From JBNJEL01 sp051745835 (lineage in GTDB: Bacteria; Bacillota; Halanaerobiia; Halobacteroidales; Acetohalobiaceae): a stretch of 10,484 nt of DNA. Below, piece after piece: positions 1 through 6,349 of the stretch. The translations under genes were made by a program, and so were the position numbers. Every line of letters starts with the position of its first letter. The stretch's first letter is position 1. The stretch covers positions 1 through 10,484 of the forward strand of contig JBNJEL010000069.1 in NCBI GenBank assembly GCA_051745835.1, in the 5' to 3' direction. The notes beneath the pieces were generated by a model. The model saw nothing but the letters and a program-made list of their open reading frames with translations. It ran no database searches and was not told where the DNA came from.

Positions 1-1493
1 CTATAAGTGATATATTGATCACCAACCTTATGACCATAAGTATCATTAATCTGCTTTAATTCATCTAAATCAGCAATAACAATACTAATTGGCAATTTAC
101 GTGAATTATCTAACCGTTCCATCTCTGTTTCAAAATACCGCCTATTATATAAACCGGTCATCGCATCATGAAATGAGAGAAATTTAATATTCTCTTCTTT
201 AGTCTTACGGTCATCAATATCCTGATTTACACCTACTAACCGCTGAGGATTATCTGCTTGATTCTCATTTACAACCTTACCAGTAGTCTTAATCCACTTA
301 TAATCACCTGTCTTAGTTCTCATTCTATACTCTAATTCACAGTAATCAGTATCATTATTTAAGCAACTTTTCAGAGTATTCAAAAAATTATCTCTATCAG
401 ATTGATGTAATAACTCCTCCCACTTATCCATTGCAGGTTCTAACTCTGATTGATCATAACCTAACATTGCTGACCACTTAGCATCAGCTTTTAATGAATT
501 ATTATCAATATCCCAATCCCAAACAGCCAAATCAGCACTTTCAATTGCTAATTCTAACCGTTCCTTAGTCTCATTTAATCTGTTAGTCTGCTGATTAACT
601 AACTCTTTAATTTTAGCCATTCTAAAAGATATAAAGTAGATTAAAGAAAGTAAGAGAAGACTAATGAAGATCAAATTAATTTGAAAGATACCGCTTCGTT
701 TTCTAATTGAATTTTGCCAACCGCGTTTAGGAATAGCAGCGACATCAATCTTACCATCGGGAAGATCAACTTTAAGCATAACTGGATTGTTAGCAAAGAT
801 CCTCGACTCTCCATAAAAATTTCTATTATCCTTGCGCAAAGCAATATTGAGCGATACTTTCTCATCTGTTAAGCCTACTGACTGATAAATAGAGTCCATA
901 CTTATCGCCATAGTTACTAAACCCCAGAACTGATCTCGATTAAAGATAGCTTTACGCAATATAATTCCGTGGCCGCCCTGCCTTAATTTGTAAGGGCCAC
1001 TGATGGTAATATCACCGGTTCTAATAGCCCGTTTAACATCCTCTCTTACATTAACCCGCTGATCTTGAATCAAATTATGACCTAATGATGCTTCATTATC
1101 AGTAAGCGGAAAGACAAACTTATTAATTCCATCCGGCGCAATGATCAAATTCTTAATACCATCCACAGAATTATATAAGCTATAGGCAAAAGAGTTGAAT
1201 TCACGATAATCAATCTGCTGATCAAAATTACTTATTACAAATGCTTCCAGACCCTTAATTAAGGAGAAACGATTATTAATTACATTACTCAAAGTCACTT
1301 TATAAGATAGCAGATTATTTCTAATCTCTTCTCGCTTCTGCTGCAGTAAATAATCACCGTATAGATTATTAATTACTAAACAGAGGGGGATAATGATTAT
1401 TATAGCAATCACAATCACTAAGCATAAAGAACAATACCTTGGCTTCGACCTAATCTGATCCAAAATTGAGTTCTGCCAACTCTTATTTTTCAT
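1..1493 (-). CDS. Membrane CHASE-PAS-GGDEF signalling protein, C-terminus cut off by window edge (probable diguanylate cyclase)
   Basis: Reading leftwards from the ATG at 1493-1491 gives 497 uninterrupted codons to the window edge with no stop. Residues about 22-43 are a hydrophobic membrane segment. About 75-200 look like an extracytoplasmic CHASE sensor domain (KGLEAFV near the start, then SGPYKLRQGGHGIILRKAIF). About 269-290 form a second membrane segment, followed by a short charged linker. About 311-430 are a PAS/PAC domain (AVWDWDIDNN; the PAC end reads GVNQDIDDRK). From about 437 a GGDEF domain begins (FHDAMTGLYNRRYF, then ADLDELKQINDTYGHKVGD). The GGDEF signature itself lies left of the window, so activity cannot be judged, and an EAL or HD-GYP domain could follow. 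The family makes cyclic di-GMP in response to an outside ligand; the ligand here is unknown. The start has only a weak, distant GGGAG as ribosome binding site. It is separated from aroE by a terminator and is probably its own unit. Confidence 0.85.
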   Translation of the reverse strand, partial: MKNKSWQNSILDQIRSKPRYCSLCLVIVIAIIIIIPLCLVINNLYGDYLLQQKREEIRNNLLSYKVTLSNVINNRFSLIKGLEAFVISNFDQQIDYREFNSFAYSLYNSVDGIKNLIIAPDGINKFVFPLTDNEASLGHNLIQDQRVNVREDVKRAIRTGDITISGPYKLRQGGHGIILRKAIFNRDQFWGLVTMAISMDSIYQSVGLTDEKVSLNIALRKDNRNFYGESRIFANNPVMLKVDLPDGKIDVAAIPKRGWQNSIRKRSGIFQINLIFISLLLLSLIYFISFRMAKIKELVNQQTNRLNETKERLELAIESADLAVWDWDIDNNSLKADAKWSAMLGYDQSELEPAMDKWEELLHQSDRDNFLNTLKSCLNNDTDYCELEYRMRTKTGDYKWIKTTGKVVNENQADNPQRLVGVNQDIDDRKTKEENIKFLSFHDAMTGLYNRRYFETEMERLDNSRKLPISIVIADLDELKQINDTYGHKVGDQYITY

Positions 1494-1783
1494 AAAGTTA
1501 CACTCAACTCCCTGAAATTTAAGTTTCTCCTCATTCCAACGACTAACTTTTATAACATCTATAATAGTTCTATTTTAAACTCATCCCCCCTTGATGAATA
1601 ATCAGAACTGTTACTTTTTAAACCAATTAAATTTAAACTGAAAATAGATTTTATATTACTAAACCAAATATCATATATGTATTTAATGAATAGATTTCTT
1701 TTTTCCTCTTTTTAAGACAAAAAATTATAATTATTCAATTTAAGCTTAAGATTGTGCAAATTAGGATTGGATAAATCAGACAT
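1494..1783. other. AT-rich intergenic stretch between aroE terminator and the GGDEF gene
   Basis: This gap contains no open frame of useful length and no RNA gene that I can recognise. It should hold the promoter of the leftward CHASE-PAS-GGDEF gene, but no -35/-10 pair stands out from the AT-rich background. A purine run on the minus strand (AAGGGGGG at about 1585-1592) precedes a four-codon ATG...TAG frame, too short to call. I saw no cyclic di-GMP riboswitch core. Confidence 0.5.
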
Positions 1784-1815
1784 AAAAAATAGACATGAGC
1801 TTTAACCCATGTCCT
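1784..1815 (-). terminator. Rho-independent terminator after aroE
   Basis: On the minus strand GACATG pairs with CATGTC (arms at 1808-1813 and 1792-1797). Inner G-T, G-C and T-G pairs extend the stem, and a six-T run follows at 1789-1784. It starts about 20 bases after the aroE stop, so it should end the feoA-aroE transcript. There is no T-run on the plus-strand side, so it looks one-directional. Confidence 0.8.
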
Positions 1816-1834
1816 AATTAAGTAAACCTATATT

Positions 1835-2704
1835 CTAAAGTTGACTCTTCGTCGCCCGCTTCATTACCTTAAGAGGAGCTTGCTTGCCAGTCCATAATTC
1901 AAACGCTATTGCTCCTTGATGAACTAACATTCCTAAACCGCTAATAGTAGTAGCCCCTCTCTTCTCAGCAGCTTGTAGTAGTGTAGTCTCAAGCGGATTG
2001 TAGACTAAATCACTAACCACCAATCCAGAGTGGAGCAGCTGAGGATTAATCACCGGCTCTACGTCAGCTTGCGGCGACATTCCCACCGGAGTAGTATCTA
2101 CAACTAAATCTAAGTTTCCTATAATCTCTCTAAGCACTTTCTCATCTAGAGCAATAGCTTCTATCTGTTCTAAATCTAACTTTTGACCTACTTCCTGAAC
2201 TAAACTTTCAGCTTTACTGAGAGTACGATTAGCTATATATAAACGATCAAGCCCCTCTAATACCAATTGAAAAGCAATTGCGCGAGCAGCTCCGCCAGCA
2301 CCAATAATTAATCCTGACTTGTCTTGAGGAGTAAAATCAGCCTCGTTTAAAGAACGAACAAATCCCCGTCCATCAGTATTATAACCAATTAATCGACCTT
2401 CTTCTTGTTTAATAGTATTAACCGCACCAATTAATTCAGCAGATTGAGATAACTCATCTAAGTAAGGAATTACACTTTCTTTATGTGGAATAGTTAAATT
2501 AACTCCACGCAGACCTAATGCTTTAATTCCTTCCACAGCAGATTCTAAATTAGACGGCTCAACCTCAAATGGCAGATAGTGATAATCTAATTCTAACTGC
2601 TTAAAAGCTGAATTATGCATCACTGGCGATAAAGAGTGTTCAACAGGATAACCAAATAACCCCGTCAACTGCTGATTAATTGTATTTAATTGAGTAAAGT
2701 CCAT
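1835..2704 (-). CDS. aroE: Shikimate dehydrogenase (NADP+)
   Basis: Reduces 3-dehydroshikimate to shikimate with NADPH in the cytosolic chorismate pathway. The 289 residues match the family length. The N-terminal substrate domain has GYPVEHSLSPVMHN (19-31), the catalytic lysine in NLTIPHKE (K75) and GAVNTI with the catalytic aspartate in GYNTDGRGF (D111). The NADP domain has GAGGAARA (135-142) and the NRT loop (159-161) that recognises the adenosine phosphate. The C-terminal SDLVYNPLETTLL and GLGMLVHQGAIAFELWTG are also typical. The ATG at 2704 follows GAGGAGGGAGAAGG, which starts right at the stop of the small Cys-rich gene upstream, so the two are probably translated from one message with feoA. 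No other aromatic-pathway gene is in the window. Pairing with an iron-uptake-type gene under a Fur box is unusual for aroE. Confidence 0.96.
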   Translation of the reverse strand: MDFTQLNTINQQLTGLFGYPVEHSLSPVMHNSAFKQLELDYHYLPFEVEPSNLESAVEGIKALGLRGVNLTIPHKESVIPYLDELSQSAELIGAVNTIKQEEGRLIGYNTDGRGFVRSLNEADFTPQDKSGLIIGAGGAARAIAFQLVLEGLDRLYIANRTLSKAESLVQEVGQKLDLEQIEAIALDEKVLREIIGNLDLVVDTTPVGMSPQADVEPVINPQLLHSGLVVSDLVYNPLETTLLQAAEKRGATTISGLGMLVHQGAIAFELWTGKQAPLKVMKRATKSQL

Positions 2705-2719
2705 CCTTCTCCCTCCTCA

Positions 2720-2875
2720 TTAAAAGCACTGCTGACAATCTTCACACTTAGTAAGCAATATGCTAAAGCATCTTGGACACCTTAAACTCTCTAAATTTTC
2801 TACCTTAATTGTATAATTACACTCTGAACAAGTAATCTCACGCTTTGAGGTTAGACCACACTCCTCTTCAGCCAT
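2720..2875 (-). CDS. Small cysteine-rich zinc-ribbon-like protein (51 aa), unknown function
   Basis: A short open frame between feoA and aroE. The ATG at 2875-2873 is preceded by GAGGAGGTAGTATTT, an excellent ribosome binding site directly after the feoA stop, and the TAA at 2722-2720 abuts the aroE ribosome binding site. Eight of 51 residues are cysteine: C6, C16-x2-C19, C33-x2-C36 and C44-x2-C47-x2-C50. The C16/C19 plus C33/C36 pairs have the spacing of a zinc ribbon (SECN, then CPRCF). The C-terminal CEDCQQC triplet could form a second metal or redox site. No signal peptide or membrane segment is present. The reading frame, ribosome binding site and fit in the operon support a real gene. 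The function is not recognised; a metal-handling or iron-sensing partner of FeoA is only a guess from context. Confidence 0.85.
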   Translation of the reverse strand: MAEEECGLTSKREITCSECNYTIKVENLESLRCPRCFSILLTKCEDCQQCF

Positions 2876-2890
2876 AAATACTACCTCCTC

Positions 2891-3109
2891 TTATACTAAC
2901 TCTACTTCAATTTGTTCTGCTAACCGACGTCCGATAGCTATCTCCTGTAAGTTCTTCTTAATAATAATTGGCCCCCGCGGTATCTTTTCATAACATTTAA
3001 CTTGAGCTCCACTAGCAATCCCAAAACGATATGCCTGCGCCTTAACTGTTTGACTATCAATTGATTTAATCTTTAATCGCTGTCCCTTCTTAGCTTGAGC
3101 TAAAGTCAT
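2891..3109 (-). CDS. feoA: FeoA-family small SH3-like protein
   Basis: FeoA proteins are small cytosolic SH3-like proteins needed for ferrous iron uptake through FeoB. The same fold forms the C-terminal domain of DtxR/MntR-type regulators. The 72 residues fit the family: MTLAQAKKGQRLKIKSI opens the first strand, the RFGIASGAQVKCYEKIPRGP region is the typical R-x-G-hydrophobic-x-x-G turn with its following strand, and the end (QEIAIGRRLAEQIEVELV) matches the usual IA-x-GR...A-x-x-I-x-V pattern. The ATG at 3109 follows AAGGAG with about 7 bases spacing. No feoB is present in the window, so the partner permease is either elsewhere or this FeoA has another role. It is the first gene of a unit with the Cys-rich small protein and aroE, under a promoter containing a Fur box. 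Confidence 0.9.
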   Translation of the reverse strand: MTLAQAKKGQRLKIKSIDSQTVKAQAYRFGIASGAQVKCYEKIPRGPIIIKKNLQEIAIGRRLAEQIEVELV

Positions 3110-3214
3110 CTCTATCTCTCCTTATTCACTACTAAAATCATAGCTATTATTGATAGTATATGTTCTGGTTAGATAATAGTTTATTAAATACTTCTAAGAC
3201 ATTTCTAGCTATTC

Positions 3215-3244
3215 ATTATATTGATAATTATTATCGTCTATTAA
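3215..3244 (-). promoter_or_regulatory. Promoter of the feoA-aroE unit
   Basis: On the minus strand the -35 candidate TTAATA (3244-3239) and the exact -10 TATAAT (3220-3215) are 18 bases apart. The leader to the feoA start is about 100 bases. A Fur box fills the spacer. The -35 is a 4/6 match, as expected for a regulated promoter. Confidence 0.65.
3222..3236. promoter_or_regulatory. Fur box (7-1-7 operator)
   Basis: The plus strand reads TGATAATTATTATCG. It matches the Bacillus-type Fur box TGATAATNATTATCA at 13 of 14 defined positions. It sits between the -35 and -10 of the feoA promoter, where a bound repressor would block RNA polymerase. The neighbouring Fur-family gene is the obvious candidate regulator. 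Confidence 0.8.
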
Positions 3245-3249
3245 CAAAG

Positions 3250-3281
3250 AAAAAAGGCTATTGACAATCTTCGCAATAGCC
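3250..3281 (-). terminator. Rho-independent terminator overlapping the end of the Fur-family gene
   Basis: On the minus strand GGCTATTG (3281-3274) pairs with CAATAGCC (3263-3256) around a 10-base loop, followed by TTTTTT (3255-3250). The 8-bp stem contains the last coding bases and the TAG stop of the regulator gene, and the loop encodes most of its last CxxC. It separates the regulator transcript from the feoA promoter immediately downstream. Confidence 0.9.
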
Positions 3282-3686
3282 ATAAAACTTAATCCTATGA
3301 TCTGAAACTGCAAAGTTATGAGCCTCTTTAATCTCATCTTCTAGCTCTTCTAAAATCTGATCATTAAATTCAGTAATCTTACCACATTCGCGACAGATCA
3401 AATGATGATGATGCTCTTCTTCCTGTCTAAGTTCATAACGACGACAATTATCTCCAAAGTTAAGCTGATGTAAGATATCCAACTCACAAAATAGTTCTAA
3501 AGTTCGATAAACCGTAGCTAAACCAATCCCTGGCTCTTCTTCTTTAACTTTAGCATAAATATCCTCAGCACTTAAGTGTTCACCTACATTATCTAAGATT
3601 ACTTCTAAAATAATTCGTCGCTGAGATGTCATCTTATAATTATTAGCAGCTAACTTATTTTCTACTTCTTTAATGTTAGCAGTCAT
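3258..3686 (-). CDS. Fur-family metal-responsive transcription regulator (Fur or PerR type)
   Basis: A dimeric DNA-binding repressor that uses a regulatory metal ion. Its 142 residues fit the family. The N-terminal winged helix is visible as YKMTSQRRIILEVI (17-30) and GIGLATVYRTLELF (53-66). The hinge metal site follows, with H37, the FGDNCRRYEL stretch and the HHHH run at 92-95. Structural zinc cysteines are in LICREC (C98, C101) and in CEDC at the very end (C138, C141). The HHHHLIC stretch and the adjoining Fur box favour Fur over PerR or Zur, but I cannot settle this from sequence, so no symbol is given. The ATG at 3686 follows AGGTGA. The gene has its own perfect-consensus promoter with an overlapping palindrome, suggesting autoregulation, and ends in a terminator inside its own 3' codons. 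Confidence 0.93.
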   Translation of the reverse strand: MTANIKEVENKLAANNYKMTSQRRIILEVILDNVGEHLSAEDIYAKVKEEEPGIGLATVYRTLELFCELDILHQLNFGDNCRRYELRQEEEHHHHLICRECGKITEFNDQILEELEDEIKEAHNFAVSDHRIKFYGYCEDCQ

Positions 3687-3713
3687 ATTTTCACCTACTA
3701 AACTAATTTATTT

Positions 3714-3732
3714 TTAAGATATTATACCTTAA
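3714..3732. promoter_or_regulatory. 19-bp palindrome over the -10 of the Fur-family gene, candidate operator
   Basis: TTAAGATATTATACCTTAA is a 9-1-9 inverted repeat with one mismatch pair, and it covers the -10 box of the regulator's promoter. The layout (odd centre, about 19 bp) is like Fur-family operators, but the bases do not match the standard Fur, PerR or Zur boxes well. Autoregulation is inferred from position. Confidence 0.5.
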
Positions 3733-3749
3733 ATAATTTTACTTGTCAA
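3721..3749 (-). promoter_or_regulatory. Perfect consensus sigma-70/sigma-A promoter of the Fur-family gene
   Basis: On the minus strand TTGACA (3749-3744) and TATAAT (3726-3721) are separated by exactly 17 bases. This is a full match to the vegetative consensus. The -35 contains the TGA stop of folK. The leader to the regulator's ATG at 3686 is short, about 30 bases, and contains the AGGTGA ribosome binding site. Confidence 0.9.
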
Positions 3750-4240
3750 ACTTCAAGCTGTGGTTGATACTCCTTAATTCCTTGTGACTTAGGCAGTTGT
3801 GCCAACAACTCTTTGGGAGTCTGTCCCTGATAAACCTGCTTGTCTGTCAAATCAGCTAAAGGCTTTAAAACAAAAGCCCGTTTATGAAAACGAGGATGAG
3901 GTATTACTAAACGATCAGATTCAATCTCTTGCTTACCAAAGAGAATAATATCAATATCGATAGTTCTAGGTCCCCAGTGAATCTCCCGCGTACGATCTAA
4001 ATCAAGCTCAATCTGTTGAATATAATCTAATAATTCTAAGGGAGCAAAAGTAGTCTCTATCTGCACTACTAAATTCAAAAATTGATCTTGGTCAGTATAA
4101 CCAACAGGATCAGTTTCGTAAATACTAGAAATAGAATCTACTTCTAATCGAGGGGACTTTGCTAACTTAGCAATTGCCTTTTTTAAGTATCCTTCTCGAT
4201 CACCAATATTAGAACCTAAACTTAAATACACAACACTCAT
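3746..4240 (-). CDS. folK: 6-hydroxymethyl-7,8-dihydropterin pyrophosphokinase (HPPK)
   Basis: Transfers pyrophosphate from ATP to 6-hydroxymethyl-dihydropterin, making the substrate for FolP. The 164 residues are typical. The sequence shows LSLGSNIGDREGYL at 6-19, the pterin-loop region YETDPVGYTDQDQFLN (41-56) and the catalytic core RTREIHWGPRTIDIDIILF (83-101) with the two magnesium-binding aspartates D95 and D97. IPHPRFHKRAFVLKPLADL (113-131) is the conserved C-terminal motif. The ATG overlaps the TGA of folB by four bases (ATGA), so it is translationally coupled and needs no separate ribosome binding site. It is the last gene of the fol run. No terminator follows, so read-through into the Fur-family gene is possible. 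Confidence 0.97.
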   Translation of the reverse strand: MSVVYLSLGSNIGDREGYLKKAIAKLAKSPRLEVDSISSIYETDPVGYTDQDQFLNLVVQIETTFAPLELLDYIQQIELDLDRTREIHWGPRTIDIDIILFGKQEIESDRLVIPHPRFHKRAFVLKPLADLTDKQVYQGQTPKELLAQLPKSQGIKEYQPQLEV

Positions 4241-4605
4241 TCTACCCGCTCCCGTTCAATCTCTACTTCTGCCCAATCCAAGATGCCAGCCACCGGAGCA
4301 GCAGGCTTTTTAACTTGCACCTGAACCTGTTTAATTCGAGTAAATTCACTTAATAATTTTGCAGCAATACTTTCAGCGACAGCCTCAATTAAATCATAGC
4401 TTTCGCCTTCTACTACCTGTTTAGTTACTTCATAAACCTCAGCATAATTAATTGACTCGGTCAAATCATCACTAACCCCTGCTGGTTTTAAATCTGTCTG
4501 TAAGGCTAAATCAACTATAAAGCGCTGTCCTAACTCCTTCTCTTCTGCTAATACCCCATGATAACCATAAAACTTTAAACCCTTTAATCTAATATAGTCA
4601 GCCAT
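4237..4605 (-). CDS. folB: Dihydroneopterin aldolase
   Basis: Cleaves 7,8-dihydroneopterin to 6-hydroxymethyl-dihydropterin and glycolaldehyde. The 122 residues match the small tunnel-fold family. YGYHGVLAEEKELGQRF (13-29) carries the conserved glutamate E22, SINYAEVYE (51-59) the typical YxxVY-like segment, and LIEAVAESIA the pterin-binding glutamate. VKKPAAPVAGILDWAEVEIER (98-118) contains the catalytic lysine (K99 or K100). The ATG at 4605 follows AGGAGATAA, a ribosome binding site formed by the last codons and stop of folP. This is a stand-alone FolB rather than the FolB-FolK fusion seen in some bacteria. Confidence 0.96.
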   Translation of the reverse strand: MADYIRLKGLKFYGYHGVLAEEKELGQRFIVDLALQTDLKPAGVSDDLTESINYAEVYEVTKQVVEGESYDLIEAVAESIAAKLLSEFTRIKQVQVQVKKPAAPVAGILDWAEVEIERERVE

Positions 4606-4610
4606 CTTTT

Positions 4611-5810
4611 TTATCTCCTAACCATAGCATCAGTCATCTTAGCTACTCGTGCCATCTCTTTAACATCATGAACGCGTACTATATCTGCACCATTAGCAAT
4701 ACCAATACTTACTGTTGCTGCTGTACCTTCTACTCGTTCATCCACCGGTAAATCTAAAGTATTACCAATCATTGATTTACGAGAAGTACCAATCAAGATC
4801 GGCTGCCCTAAGCTCTTAAACTCTGCTAGACGATTCATCAACTCTAAGTTATGCTCAGTAGTCTTACCAAAGCCAAAACCAGGATCAATAATAATCTTCT
4901 CTCGACTAATCCCTGCTTCTATCCCGCATTCAATGCTCTCTTGTAAATAATACATTACCTCGGAGACTAAATCCTCATAAGTTGGATTCTGCTGCATATT
5001 CTTCGGTCGTCCTTGAATATGCATTACAATCACCGGCACATCATAATCTGCAGCTACCTCTGCTAATTGTGGATCTTCTTTAAACCCGGTAATATCATTA
5101 ATAATATCGGCTCCTGCTTCTAAAGCTGCCTCGCCTACTTCACTCTTATAAGTATCAATTGAGATTGGTACATCAATTTCAGAAGCTAAGTGTTCAATAA
5201 TTGGGATGACACGCGCTAACTCTTTCTCTAACTCTAATTCTTCAGAACCAGGACGAGTAGATTCACCACCAATATCAATAATATCAGCGCCATGAGCTAT
5301 CATCTCTTTCGCACGCTTAACTGCTGCATCTAACTTATTAAACTCTCCTCCATCAGAGAAAGAATCAGGAGTAACATTTAAAATCCCCATTACATATGTC
5401 TCATTGCCAAACTCAAACTGATAATTATCCTCTCTAATCGGCTTTAAACCATCCACATAACTCTCTAATACCTGATCAATTCTATCTGCTAACTCTGCTA
5501 AACCAAATGGCTGAGTCTTCATCCGCTGCTGTACTTCACGATAGATTTTTAATGTTCCAATCATAATTAGATCAGTACTTTCACCTTCTAAAGCAGCTGC
5601 CTTACGCGGTAGAGCAACGTCCCCACCTTTAGATAGTAATTCCTGCTTTAAGATCATTGCTGCTTTCAGTGAAATGTCTGTTACTTTAATTGAAAACAGC
5701 TGAGACTTCGGAGCCATAATATTAATTCCACCGGGATCGGTACCTAACTTCTTTAGCTCCTCTTTAAACTTATCTTCGCCAGAAATATCTAATACCCTTA
5801 CCTGCTGCAT
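4611..5810 (-). CDS. folP: Dihydropteroate synthase with N-terminal extension
   Basis: Condenses the pterin pyrophosphate with p-aminobenzoate to dihydropteroate; it is the sulfonamide target. About 399 residues, versus roughly 270 for compact enzymes. The catalytic barrel starts near 137 (YVMGILNVTPDSFSDGGEF). It continues with DIGGESTRPGSEEL, PISIDTYKSEV, INDITGF, VIVMHIQGRPKNMQ, IDPGFGFGKTTEHNLEL, IGTSRKSMIG and the terminal VRVHDVKEM. The first 135 residues form a separate domain (LKKLGTDPGGINIMAPKSQL; KAAMILKQELLSKGGDVALPR; TDLIMIGTLKIYREV), which I recall from longer FolP proteins of anaerobic Firmicutes and whose role I do not know. An in-frame ATG lies at 5822, but AAAGGG sits only about one base before it. 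The ATG at 5810 gives a workable spacing and is preferred. Confidence 0.95.
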   Translation of the reverse strand: MQQVRVLDISGEDKFKEELKKLGTDPGGINIMAPKSQLFSIKVTDISLKAAMILKQELLSKGGDVALPRKAAALEGESTDLIMIGTLKIYREVQQRMKTQPFGLAELADRIDQVLESYVDGLKPIREDNYQFEFGNETYVMGILNVTPDSFSDGGEFNKLDAAVKRAKEMIAHGADIIDIGGESTRPGSEELELEKELARVIPIIEHLASEIDVPISIDTYKSEVGEAALEAGADIINDITGFKEDPQLAEVAADYDVPVIVMHIQGRPKNMQQNPTYEDLVSEVMYYLQESIECGIEAGISREKIIIDPGFGFGKTTEHNLELMNRLAEFKSLGQPILIGTSRKSMIGNTLDLPVDERVEGTAATVSIGIANGADIVRVHDVKEMARVAKMTDAMVRR

Positions 5811-5828
5811 CTTACTAACCATCCCTTT

Positions 5829-6347
5829 CTAATATTTAAGATCTGGATTCTTAATCTCTTTACACTTCTGTTGCACACTACAGTTAATACAATCACGCGA
5901 TAGATTATCGCTACTACAGAGCAGCCTACCCAAAATTGATTTATCGCTATCTGCCCTGCCGCGATGTTCTCTAATTGCTGTAAGAATAACCTGTTCTTCT
6001 AATCCAGAATAATCATACTTTTGCAGTAATTGAGCAGCTAAATCAGCACTAGCAATTGCATGATCTACTCCTGAATGATACTGCTGCCAACGTCCAATAT
6101 CATGCAACATAGCAGCCGTATAAACAACTTCTTTTAACTGTTCTTGATTAGCTAACTGCCACTTAGTCATTAACTCAGTAACTAATTCTTCCTCTAAGAT
6201 CTTAATATAAGTAATGCGAGCTACACTAATTAAATGCTGCCAATTATGTTTACAGAAGATCCGCTTCTTTTCACATTCGCGATTACGAGCTAAATAATTA
6301 CTATACTCTTCGCTTTCTAATAAAGAATTTAACCGCTGCACTTTCAT
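5829..6347 (-). CDS. HD-domain phosphohydrolase family protein in the folate operon
   Basis: 172 residues of the HD superfamily of metal-dependent phosphohydrolases. The fingerprint is visible: HNWQHLISVARI (34-45), the central AAMLHDIGRW (78-87) with H82-D83, HSGVDHAIASAD (91-102), IREHRGR (125-131) and a later aspartate in LLCSSDNLSRD (142-152). The C-terminus has a cysteine cluster C153-x2-C156-x5-C162, with C144 nearby, which could bind a metal. It lies between the protease-like gene and folP with gaps of only a few bases. Position suggests a pterin- or nucleotide-phosphate substrate, but this is inference. A GTG at 6350 is also in frame; the ATG at 6347 is preferred because GGAG lies 5 bases ahead of it and only 2 before the GTG. 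Confidence 0.85.
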   Translation of the reverse strand: MKVQRLNSLLESEEYSNYLARNRECEKKRIFCKHNWQHLISVARITYIKILEEELVTELMTKWQLANQEQLKEVVYTAAMLHDIGRWQQYHSGVDHAIASADLAAQLLQKYDYSGLEEQVILTAIREHRGRADSDKSILGRLLCSSDNLSRDCINCSVQQKCKEIKNPDLKY

Positions 6348-6349
6348 CA

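Noticed and set aside
671..865. Plus-strand open frame of 64 residues
   Set aside because: It lies wholly antisense within the CHASE-PAS-GGDEF coding region, has no ribosome binding site of note and resembles no family.
1570..1592. AAGGGGGG followed by a four-codon ATG frame upstream of the GGDEF gene, as a leader peptide
   Set aside because: The frame is too short to tell from chance, and no attenuator-like hairpins follow it.
2736..3274. Similar DNA at the ends of the Fur-family gene and the Cys-rich gene (both encode C-E-D-C-Q) as a duplicated segment
   Set aside because: The match spans only about 15 bases and reflects a shared short metal-binding motif; flanks are unrelated.
3714..3732. 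Palindrome as a standard PerR or Fur box
   Set aside because: Only the general symmetry agrees; the bases do not match the 7-1-7 consensus well, so it is listed only as a candidate operator.
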